Origin: Atopobium sp. | GTDB taxonomy: Bacteria; Actinomycetota; Coriobacteriia; Coriobacteriales; Atopobiaceae | NCBI GenBank assembly: GCA_015258785.1 | Contig: JABZHP010000033.1 | Coordinates: 1-12,542, forward strand | Direction of reading: 5' to 3' | Length of the DNA stretch: 12,542 nt | Shown: in pieces, positions 1 to 6,513 of the stretch | How the letters are laid out: every line of letters begins with the position of its first letter | Position numbering within the stretch: the stretch's first letter is position 1 | The notes under the pieces: generated by a model | Seen by the model: the letters and a program-made list of their open reading frames with translations, nothing else | Database searches by the model: none | Told to the model about the DNA's origin: nothing | Position numbers and translations under genes: made by a program

Positions 1-462
1 CCAACCAGCTATACCGGCATGGCGCTTTTATATTTTGTAATCGCGCGTTTTGGAGCTCGAACAGTGTATAAAGCACTGACAAGAGACCCACAGAAATTGC
101 CACAGTTCCAGCTGATGGACGTTCCATTTTGGATGTGTGCTCTTACCGTGGCCAACTTGTTTGTGTATGCACTTTCAAGCACCATTTTGTCTGCACAAGA
201 CATACTTCAGCTTATTACGTTGAATGTGTTTATGGCTCTTAGAGTTGTGTTTGCTCTTCAGGGCCTTGCAGTGCTCACATGGTTTGTGCGCGAGAAGCAC
301 TTCTCGCCAGCACTTTCTCTGTCACTGTTTGTATTGGCAGGCATGTTAGAAGTTCAGTTAGGCGTTATGGCTCTCGTAGGACTTATTGACGCCTGGGCAA
401 ACTTCCGAAAGCTTAATCGCTCAGGAAACCAGGATTCAGAGCCTACGATAAACAACAACTAG
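1..462 (+). CDS. DUF2232 (YybS-like) membrane protein, C-terminal part
   Basis: The gene is open at the left edge, so only the last 153 codons are seen; the stop is TAG at 460-462. The visible part is strongly hydrophobic, with about three or four membrane segments (roughly residues 7-15, 40-62, 66-92 and 103-127 of the visible part). It ends in a short polar tail after the motif GLIDAWANFRKL. A C-terminal 'Gl.D.w.dFRkl' following hydrophobic helices is what I know of DUF2232/YybS family proteins, whose function is poorly defined. Position supports this: in Bacillus yybS lies just upstream of rplI and dnaC. The ATG at 19 is an internal Met, because the frame is open from base 1. It ends 32 bp before rplI, so the two are probably cotranscribed. 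The family call rests on motif memory and synteny only. Confidence 0.7.
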   Translation, partial: PTSYTGMALLYFVIARFGARTVYKALTRDPQKLPQFQLMDVPFWMCALTVANLFVYALSSTILSAQDILQLITLNVFMALRVVFALQGLAVLTWFVREKHFSPALSLSLFVLAGMLEVQLGVMALVGLIDAWANFRKLNRSGNQDSEPTINNN

Positions 463-481
463 TCGAGACCATCGACTCATC

Positions 482-488
482 AAAGGAG
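482..488 (+). promoter_or_regulatory. Shine-Dalgarno site of rplI
   Basis: AAAGGAG ends six bases before the ATG at 495. It fixes the rplI start, and the protein then begins with the canonical L9 N-terminus. Confidence 0.85.
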
Positions 489-494
489 TTTCCC

Positions 495-1019
495 ATGAAA
501 GTTATTCTCTTGGGCGAGCTTCGCGGTAAGGGCGGCGAAGGCGACATCGTAGAGGTCGCACAGGGTTATGCGGAGAACTTCCTGTTCCCCAACAAGATTG
601 CCCAGCCTGCTACACCGGGTAACATCAAGCAGCTTGAGGAGCGTCGTCACAATATCGCTAAGCGCGAAGAGCAGCGTATTGCTGACGCAAATGCTACCAA
701 GGCAGCTCTTGATGGCAAGCTCGTAACTGTTGACGCTCGCATCGGCGAGGAGGGCCAGCTCTTTGGCTCCGTCACCACCGCTCAGATTGCTGACGCAATC
801 GAGGCACAGCTCAACGTCACCGTTGATCGTAAGCGCATTGCTCGTAGCGCTGCTATCAAGACCGCTGGTCGCCACAATGTCACCATTGAGCTTTACCGTG
901 ACATTACCGCAACCGTCGTTGTTCTTGTTGGCGAGGACGATGCTGCTCCTGCAGAGGAGGAGACCGAGGAGGTTGCCGCTGAGGCAACCGTCGAGGTTGA
1001 GGTTGAGTCCGCAGAGTAG
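495..1019 (+). CDS. rplI: 50S ribosomal protein L9
   Basis: L9 binds 23S rRNA with its N-terminal domain, and its C-terminal domain projects from the large subunit near L1. The 174-residue product starts MKVILLGELRGKGGEGDIVE and continues with GYAENFLFPNKIAQPAT, the conserved L9 N-terminal domain (about residues 1-50). A charged connecting helix (about 42-75) and the C-terminal domain follow (about 76-147, with GQLFGSVT at 87-94 and IKTAGRHNV at 121-129). L9 is usually about 150 residues. The extra residues, about 148-174, form an acidic Glu/Ala/Val-rich tail. The start is set by AAAGGAG at 482-488. Codon choice (GCT, CGT/CGC, AAG, GGC) looks like that of a highly expressed gene. It lies between the DUF2232 gene and dnaB, as in other Gram-positives, and is followed by a terminator at 1149-1188. 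Confidence 0.96.
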   Translation: MKVILLGELRGKGGEGDIVEVAQGYAENFLFPNKIAQPATPGNIKQLEERRHNIAKREEQRIADANATKAALDGKLVTVDARIGEEGQLFGSVTTAQIADAIEAQLNVTVDRKRIARSAAIKTAGRHNVTIELYRDITATVVVLVGEDDAAPAEEETEEVAAEATVEVEVESAE

Positions 1020-1038
1020 TTTTATGCATGCATAAAAC
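1019..1038. repeat. 20-bp perfect palindrome on the rplI stop codon
   Basis: GTTTTATGCATGCATAAAAC reads the same on both strands. Its first base is the last base of the rplI TAG. With no unpaired centre it makes a poor RNA hairpin (a loop would cost four central bases), so a dimeric protein-binding site is as likely as an RNA function. No T-tract follows, and the real terminator lies about 110 bp downstream. The core ATGCAT recurs at 10511, 10702 and 10712. Confidence 0.6.
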
Positions 1039-1148
1039 ACTGTTCTCCTGCATTTTTTGGTGGTTTATACAATTTCTGCAGTTTTCTACAGATTTGTAAG
1101 CTTTTAGAAAAAGCAAGGCCATCTTAAAAGAATGGAATGTTTGTTCGA

Positions 1149-1188
1149 ACCACCCCTTTGTGAAACATAACAAAGGGGTGGTCTTTTT
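1149..1188 (+). terminator. Rho-independent terminator after rplI
   Basis: A 13-bp perfect stem (1149-1161 paired with 1170-1182, arm ACCACCCCTTTGT) encloses an 8-base loop and is followed by C and five T. This should end the DUF2232-rplI transcript and separate it from dnaB. The opposite strand has no T-tract after the stem, so it acts on the plus strand only. Confidence 0.92.
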
Positions 1189-1519
1189 ATGTGTAGACAG
1201 AACGGTATATTTTCTTATACTCTACCTGCGGTTATTCAAAATGTTATGTAAAACATATTCACTTAACCTGCGGAATTGTAATTTGATTTGTATAACTGCA
1301 GATAAGCAATTGTGTAGAAAATACCACGTGTCGAAAAAAGTCCAAAAAATGTTGAAAACGTTGAAAACTCAAGGAAATCCCGCTCAGGGTATGCGAGTTT
1401 TGGAAAATCGTGTTGAAGACTTAACTTTTCGAATTTTGCAAGCCAAAATGACTCTTTATTTTTTTGAAAAGTACACTACTATTCAGATTCATTCCCAAAA
1501 AATATGATTGGAAAAGACG
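1189..1519 (+). other. AT-rich leader upstream of dnaB
   Basis: This 331-bp stretch between the rplI terminator and the dnaB ATG contains no convincing gene. An open frame covering 1160-1507 starts inside the terminator stem, has no Shine-Dalgarno site, is rich in Cys, Lys and rare-type codons, and resembles no protein I know. The stretch holds a candidate promoter near its 5' end (1194-1221), two copies of ACCTGCGG (1224-1231 and 1266-1273) and a tandem GTTGAAAAC (1351-1368) with a one-mismatch copy at 1412-1420. If the promoter is used, dnaB has a 5' leader of about 290 nt. Confidence 0.5.
1194..1221 (+). promoter_or_regulatory. candidate sigma-70-type promoter for dnaB
   Basis: TAGACA (1194-1199) and TATACT (1216-1221) each match the consensus at five of six positions and are 16 bp apart. 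They lie immediately downstream of the rplI terminator, where a new promoter is needed. Transcription would start near 1228, inside the first ACCTGCGG copy. The call is made by eye only. Confidence 0.45.
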
Positions 1520-2959
1520 ATGGCACAAGACTCGTTTGAGATGAATCCTACGCAATTAACGGCCCTAGAGAACGCCTCTATGCCACAAGATTCTGATGCC
1601 GAGTTTTCCATTCTTTCCGCAATGATTCTCTCGGAAGAGATCAGAGGAGAATGCCTCATTAGGCTTTCTTCCGAGGATTTCTATATTCCATCCAATCAGA
1701 TTATTTTTGAGGCAATTAAGTCCCTGTTTGACAATAACAAGCCAGTAGACGTCATTTCGCTTGCAGACCACCTTAAGAGTAACGGCAAGTTTGAGCGCGC
1801 TGGAGGAGCTGTCCGTTTAGCAGAGCTTGGAAATAACCCACTTGCTATGGTTGGTTGGGAAAACCACGCTGTTATGCTGCACCGTGACACTACGCTCAGA
1901 AAGATGATTAGTGCTTCTGCAAAGATTTCTGCGCTTGCCTACAATGCGCCAGAAGATACAAAAGAAGTAGTTGACCAGGCAGAAAAGCTCATTTTTGATG
2001 TAACCAACAGAGATGTTCAGCAGTCTGAGCAGGGCATTGAAGACATCATGACTGATCTCTTTGAAGAGCTTCAGCAAAATGCCGGCAAAGATGCTTCAGA
2101 GTTGGGTGTCCAAACTGGATTTGCAACCCTAGATAACCTCTTCCAAGGTCTTCGTCCTGGTCAGATGGTTGTTATCGGCGCTCGTCCTGGTGTTGGTAAG
2201 ACTTCTTTTGCTCTCAGCATGGCTTATAACGCTGCGGTTTCCGGAGCAACTGTTGCGCTCTTCTCGCTTGAGATGAGCAAGATTGAGATTGCGCAGAGGC
2301 TGTTGGCTTCTGAATCAAAGGTTGATTTGCAGACTATCCGTTCTTCCAACATCAGAAATGAGCAGTGGCCCACCCTTCTGGAGGCAGCAGAGCGCATTTC
2401 TCGCCTTAAAATCATCGTTGATGATACTCCGGGCACAACAGTTACAGAAATCCGCGCAAAAGCCCGCAGAATGCTTAACAAGGCTGAGAAGGGCGTCATT
2501 ATCATTGACTACCTCCAGCTGCTTTCTCCACCAGCCGAGAAGGGCCGTGCAGATAGTCGTGCAACTGAGGTTTCTGAGATGTCCCGTGGCATTAAGATTA
2601 TGGCTAAAGACCTCAAGGCACCTGTTATTGCACTTTCTCAGCTCAACCGTACGCTTGAGAACAGAAATGGCAAGCGTCCACAGCTTTCTGACCTGCGTGA
2701 GTCCGGCGCAATCGAGCAGGATGCAGATATTGTTTTGCTGCTTGACCGCTCACTGAGCGATGAAGAAGCCGCACGCGATGATCGTCCTGATAAAGACGTA
2801 ACCAACATCATTGTTGCAAAGAACCGTGCAGGCGCTCTGAGGGATGTTCCTGTTATGTTTATGCCAACATCTACCAAGTTTGTTGAGATCTACCAGGGAA
2901 ATAATTACTCAGAAAGTGAAGCCGCTCAGTACGCTGCGATGGCAAACCCCGCGCATTAA
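1520..2959 (+). CDS. dnaB: replicative DNA helicase DnaB
   Basis: This hexameric helicase unwinds DNA at the replication fork and works with primase. The product has 479 residues, a normal length. The N-terminal DnaB domain covers about residues 20-125 (begins PQDSDAEFSILSAMI) and is joined by a linker to the RecA-like C-terminal ATPase domain (about 190-460). Walker A is GARPGVGKTS at 220-229, Walker B is the IIIDYLQLL segment at 327-335, and an ALSQLNR motif lies at 371-377. The late VAKNRAG segment (about 432-438) corresponds to the family's KNR(N/H)G motif carrying the arginine finger. I chose ATG 1520, preceded by GGAAAAG at 1510-1516, over a TTG at 1508, which has no upstream Shine-Dalgarno and would add four residues. 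No intein interrupts the ATPase motifs. Confidence 0.96.
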   Translation: MAQDSFEMNPTQLTALENASMPQDSDAEFSILSAMILSEEIRGECLIRLSSEDFYIPSNQIIFEAIKSLFDNNKPVDVISLADHLKSNGKFERAGGAVRLAELGNNPLAMVGWENHAVMLHRDTTLRKMISASAKISALAYNAPEDTKEVVDQAEKLIFDVTNRDVQQSEQGIEDIMTDLFEELQQNAGKDASELGVQTGFATLDNLFQGLRPGQMVVIGARPGVGKTSFALSMAYNAAVSGATVALFSLEMSKIEIAQRLLASESKVDLQTIRSSNIRNEQWPTLLEAAERISRLKIIVDDTPGTTVTEIRAKARRMLNKAEKGVIIIDYLQLLSPPAEKGRADSRATEVSEMSRGIKIMAKDLKAPVIALSQLNRTLENRNGKRPQLSDLRESGAIEQDADIVLLLDRSLSDEEAARDDRPDKDVTNIIVAKNRAGALRDVPVMFMPTSTKFVEIYQGNNYSESEAAQYAAMANPAH

Positions 2960-3017
2960 TCGTTTCTTATGTGTGACAAAACCTCTGCGCTTCTGTGCTT
3001 TTGCGAGCGGTATTAGC

Positions 3018-3023
3018 TATACT
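3018..3023 (+). promoter_or_regulatory. candidate -10 element upstream of purA
   Basis: TATACT lies 78 bp before the purA ATG in the 141-bp dnaB-purA gap. No good -35 is seen at the expected distance. Downstream, GCAACC (3030-3035) and GGTTGC (3044-3049) could form a 6-bp hairpin in the leader, but without a T-tract. No PurR-like or riboswitch-like element was recognised. Confidence 0.3.
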
Positions 3024-3100
3024 TATGAAGCAACCCCTAAAGAGGTTGCAACCGTCATGTAATGGTCGTGTTTGTAGATAGCTGCGATAGGGGAGAACTT

Positions 3101-4381
3101 ATGCCAGCTTCCGTACTTGTTGGTGCTCAGTGGGGAGACGAGGGTAAGGGTAAAGTTACCGACCTCATTTCCGGAGATTTTGACGTTGTTTGCCGTTACG
3201 CAGGTGGTGCAAATGCAGGCCACACGGTAATTGCTGGAGACACAAAGCTTGCGCTTCACCAGGTTCCATCTGGCGTTATGTACGAGAATACCTATCCAGT
3301 TATTGGCAATGGCTGCATTGTTGACCCAGAGGTTCTTCTCGGCGAGATTGACATGCTGGAGAGCAAGGGTATTTCCTGTGACCTGCTTAAGATTTCCGGC
3401 AACGCTCACATTGTTATGCCTTATCACAAAGATCTTGATGGCGTGCACGAGAAAAAGCTGGGCAAGAACCTTATTGGTACCACTAAGCGTGGTGTCGGCC
3501 CAACTTACATGGACAAGATGAACCGCACTGGTCTTCGTATTCAGGACATGCTTGACGAGAAAATCTTCCGCAAGAAGCTTGAAGCTGCACTTGAGTACAC
3601 CAATCCAATCTTGAGTCTTGTGTATGGTCTTCCAACCTATACCGTTGACCAAATTTGTGAGACCTACCTGCCTTATGCAGATCGCATTCGTCCTTACATT
3701 GTTGAGTCTTCTCTCTTCCTCAACGAAGAGCTTGAGGCTGGCAAGAACATTCTCTTCGAGGGTGCTCAGGCAACCATGCTTGATATTGACCACGGCACCT
3801 ATCCATTTGTTACCTCTTCTAGCTGCACCGCTGGTGGCGCAGTAACTGGTTCTGGCGTTGGTCCAACCAACATTGACCGCGTCCTGGGCATTGCAAAGGC
3901 TTACCTTACACGCGTTGGCTCTGGTCCATTCCCAACAGAGCTCTTTGACGAGACGGGCGATCTTCTCGGTGAAGTTGGCCATGAGTATGGCGTTACTACT
4001 GGCCGTAAGCGTCGCTGCGGTTGGTATGATGCAGTAGTTGTTAACTATGCAGCTCGCATTAATGGCCTCACTGATCTGGCAATCACCAAGCTTGACGTTC
4101 TTGGCTGCCTGGATGAGATTAAGGTATGCGTTGCTTATGAGTGCGACGGCAAGATTTACAAGACCGTCCCAGAGCACCAGAGCGTCTTCTATCACGCAAA
4201 GCCTGTGTACGAGACTCTTCCTGGTTGGAAGTGCGACATCTCTAACGTTCGCAATTTCTACCAGCTGCCTCGTGAGGCTAAGGACTACATTGACTTCCTG
4301 GAGCAACTTGCTGGTGTACGCGTTTCTATCATCACCGTTGGTCCAGATCGCGAGCAGACAATCGACCGCTACTGGAGGTAA
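3101..4381 (+). CDS. purA: adenylosuccinate synthetase
   Basis: PurA joins IMP and aspartate at the cost of GTP to give adenylosuccinate, the first committed step from IMP to AMP, in the cytoplasm. The 426-residue protein has the family length. It shows the GTP-binding QWGDEGKGK loop at residues 10-18, NAGHTV at 38-43, the segment GTTKRGVGPTYMDKMNRTGLR around 127-150, the TTGRKRRCGWYD signature that contacts IMP and GTP, and the C-terminal GPDREQTI. I chose ATG 3101 because GGGGAG lies just upstream (3090-3095) and the protein then starts with the normal N-terminus. An in-frame ATG at 3062 would add 13 unlikely residues. Its last codons carry the Shine-Dalgarno site (GGAGG, 4374-4378) of the next gene, which starts three bases after the stop, so the two are translationally close and probably cotranscribed. 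Confidence 0.97.
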   Translation: MPASVLVGAQWGDEGKGKVTDLISGDFDVVCRYAGGANAGHTVIAGDTKLALHQVPSGVMYENTYPVIGNGCIVDPEVLLGEIDMLESKGISCDLLKISGNAHIVMPYHKDLDGVHEKKLGKNLIGTTKRGVGPTYMDKMNRTGLRIQDMLDEKIFRKKLEAALEYTNPILSLVYGLPTYTVDQICETYLPYADRIRPYIVESSLFLNEELEAGKNILFEGAQATMLDIDHGTYPFVTSSSCTAGGAVTGSGVGPTNIDRVLGIAKAYLTRVGSGPFPTELFDETGDLLGEVGHEYGVTTGRKRRCGWYDAVVVNYAARINGLTDLAITKLDVLGCLDEIKVCVAYECDGKIYKTVPEHQSVFYHAKPVYETLPGWKCDISNVRNFYQLPREAKDYIDFLEQLAGVRVSIITVGPDREQTIDRYWR

Positions 4382-4384
4382 CCC

Positions 4385-6499
4385 GTGGCGTCTTCGGACT
4401 GCTCAACTTTTGCAATAGTTTGCGATAACCCCTGTGGGCTTGAAGCTTCCCAGCTTGAAGTCCTGGGGGTTTCTGTAATACCTGGAGCTCTGAGTTCAGA
4501 TGCTGATCAGGTAGGCGAGTTTTACCGAGGTATTTTTGAGTCAGGAGTTCAAAAGATCCTCTCGCTCCATGTGAATGCAGATTTTTCTGACTCGCTTCTT
4601 ACGGCAAAAAAGGCTTGTCAGAACAATCCTGATATTTCAAGTTCAATTTGCCTGGTAGATAGCGGAAATATGCCCACTGCTATGGGAATCATGCTTGAGC
4701 GCTTAAGTGTGGCAAGAAAGTCTGGAGCTTCATTTGAAGCTGCTTGCGCGTATGCACAAGAGCTGGCTGAGGTAGTTGCCACAATGTACATTGCAATGAA
4801 CAAGGTTGTCCTTCATAAAAGCAAGGACAAACGCCCCAGGCTTTCGTTGCGACTTCGACTTGAGCATTTGCATAGGCGCATCTCAAACGATATGTATTTG
4901 TATCGTTTGGTTGGCGGAAAATGTACAGAGGTGGCTCGCTCATCAGATTTTACCGATCTAGCAGCAAGAATTTCTCGCCTTATGAGCGCGTGTTTTGTAA
5001 AGCGCGGCGAGCTCAAGTATGTAGTGATTTCAAGTGGCGAGAAACGCATAGAAAAGCATCTCAAAAAGCCGCTTAAAACCAATGAATATGATGCAGAATG
5101 TATTGCAGAAAGACTTGCTTCCCCTGAGTTTAAAAAACATCTTGGAGAAGGCGCTGTTGGCGTTGCTTGTATCCCAAAGGCGTTGTATCAGAAGGCTGGA
5201 GTACTTATGAATGACACCGTTGATATTTTGTTGCTCGGCGCTGGTGGTCGTGAGCACGCGCTTTTGACTAAGCTGCAGGAGTCGCCTCGCGCAGGAAAAA
5301 TTTACGTTGCTCCAGGTAATGGCGGCATGGCTGCCCAGGCAGAGATTGCTCCTATTGATCAAAATAACCCTGACGTGGTTGTTGCTTTTGCCAAGGAAAA
5401 AGGCATTAACCTGGTGGTTATTGGCCCCGAAGCACCTCTTGTTGTGGGCGTTGCAGACGCTGTTCGCCAGGCCGGTATTGCATGCTTTGGCCCTAATCAG
5501 AATGCAGCCCAGATGGAGGGTTCAAAGGCGTTTGCCAAGGGAGTTATGGAGCGAGCAAACGTTCCAACTGCTGCATGGAAGTCTTTCACAGACCAGGCGT
5601 CTTGCGAGGCGTATGTTCGCCACATCGGCGCTCCTGTAGTTGTTAAGGCAGACGGTCTTGCCGCAGGTAAGGGCGTTATTGTTGCAGCTGAGCTTGAACA
5701 GGCTCTCGAAGGTGTTCGCGAGTGTTTCTCGGGCCATTTTGGCGATGCAGGAGCAACCGTTGTTGTCGAGGAGTTCCTTGAGGGACCAGAGTGCTCGCTA
5801 CTTGCGTTGACTGACGGAACGTACGTTGTTCCGCTGGCAACAGCCCAGGATCACAAGCGCGCATATGATGACGATAAGGGTCCCAACACCGGCGGCATGG
5901 GCGTTTATTCTCCTGTTCCGTTTGTGACCAATGAAGAACTTTCCCAGATGATTGCCATTGAGCAGCGCGTTGTTGACCAGCTCAAAAAAGAGGGTATCAA
6001 CTATTCTGGCTGCCTTTACGGCGGATTTATGCTGACCAAAGATGGCCCTAAGGTTCTTGAATTTAACGCTCGCTTTGGCGATCCAGAAACTCAGGTTGTA
6101 CTGCCTCGCCTCCAGGGCGATTTGGTTTCAATTTTGATGGCTTGCGATAACGGCACCCTCCGTCATCAGCAGGTTTCCTGGTCTGATACAGTGGCTGTTT
6201 CTGTTGTTCTGGCAAGCGCCGGATATCCTGGTTCTTACGAGAAGGGCAAGGAGATTACCTGCATCGAGGCTGCTCAGCAGCTTGAGAGCGTTTCTGTTTA
6301 TCACGCCGGAACTGCTCAGACCGAGGACGGAAAGATTGTCACAGCAGGCGGCCGCGTGCTCAACGTCACTGCGCTTGCACCAACCTTTGAGGAAGCTCGC
6401 GCTCGTGCATATGAGGCTTGCGACCTTATCAACTTTGAAGGCAAGCAGCTCAGGCACGATATTGGACTTAAGGCCCTTCAGGGTCGTCCAGAAAAATAG
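4385..6499 (+). CDS. purD: fused DegV-like domain + phosphoribosylamine-glycine ligase (PurD)
   Basis: The frame is 704 codons, starting at GTG 4385 with GGAGG six bases upstream. Residues 1 to about 265 resemble the DegV/FakB-type fatty-acid-binding family: an N-terminal IVCDNPCGLE (normally a D-S-T motif), FYRGIFESGVQKILSLHVNADFSDS, VDSGNMPTAMG, and a terminal GEGAVGVACI. The DST and 'SSGLSGT' positions are altered, so ligand binding may be lost or changed. Residues 275-704 (430 residues, a full-length PurD) form GAR synthetase, which makes glycinamide ribonucleotide from phosphoribosylamine, glycine and ATP. Motifs are ILLLGAGGREHAL (281-293), IGPEAPLVVGVAD (346-358), ATP-grasp VVKADGLAAGKGV (419-431), GPNTGGMGVYSPVP (499-512), EFNARFGDPETQ (559-570) and the C-terminal GYPGSYEKGKEI (613-624). 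No stop separates the parts, and the linker is only about ten residues. An internal ATG at 5207 could also yield PurD alone. The PurD half is certain; the DegV assignment is good but divergent. Confidence 0.93.
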   Translation: MASSDCSTFAIVCDNPCGLEASQLEVLGVSVIPGALSSDADQVGEFYRGIFESGVQKILSLHVNADFSDSLLTAKKACQNNPDISSSICLVDSGNMPTAMGIMLERLSVARKSGASFEAACAYAQELAEVVATMYIAMNKVVLHKSKDKRPRLSLRLRLEHLHRRISNDMYLYRLVGGKCTEVARSSDFTDLAARISRLMSACFVKRGELKYVVISSGEKRIEKHLKKPLKTNEYDAECIAERLASPEFKKHLGEGAVGVACIPKALYQKAGVLMNDTVDILLLGAGGREHALLTKLQESPRAGKIYVAPGNGGMAAQAEIAPIDQNNPDVVVAFAKEKGINLVVIGPEAPLVVGVADAVRQAGIACFGPNQNAAQMEGSKAFAKGVMERANVPTAAWKSFTDQASCEAYVRHIGAPVVVKADGLAAGKGVIVAAELEQALEGVRECFSGHFGDAGATVVVEEFLEGPECSLLALTDGTYVVPLATAQDHKRAYDDDKGPNTGGMGVYSPVPFVTNEELSQMIAIEQRVVDQLKKEGINYSGCLYGGFMLTKDGPKVLEFNARFGDPETQVVLPRLQGDLVSILMACDNGTLRHQQVSWSDTVAVSVVLASAGYPGSYEKGKEITCIEAAQQLESVSVYHAGTAQTEDGKIVTAGGRVLNVTALAPTFEEARARAYEACDLINFEGKQLRHDIGLKALQGRPEK
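5198..5209 (+). promoter_or_regulatory. internal ribosome-binding site and ATG for stand-alone PurD
   Basis: GGAG (5198-5201) lies five bases before an in-frame ATG at 5207, exactly where the PurD domain begins (MNDTVDILLLGAGG). Starting here would give a 430-residue PurD of normal length. The site may be the relic of a once-separate purD start, or a working internal start that makes two products from one frame. Confidence 0.5.
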
Positions 6500-6513
6500 T
6501 TAGGTTAGCGCTT

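Noticed and set aside
480..1040. 186-codon minus-strand frame
   Set aside because: It is antisense to rplI with low-complexity Leu/Asn content; it is explained by the codon bias of rplI.
1142..1153. GTTCGAACC, like a tRNA T-arm
   Set aside because: No acceptor, D or anticodon arms can be drawn upstream; the bases are part of the terminator's left flank.
1160..1507. 115-codon plus-strand frame before dnaB
   Set aside because: It starts inside the rplI terminator stem, has no ribosome-binding site, crosses the candidate promoter and matches no family.
2283..2756. 157-codon plus-strand frame inside dnaB
   Set aside because: It is an out-of-frame shadow of the conserved DnaB ATPase domain.
3023..4306. 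427-codon open frame on the minus strand
   Set aside because: It lies fully antisense to purA, has no Shine-Dalgarno or known motif, and its Cys/Asn/Val-rich composition is that of a reverse-frame shadow of a biased gene.
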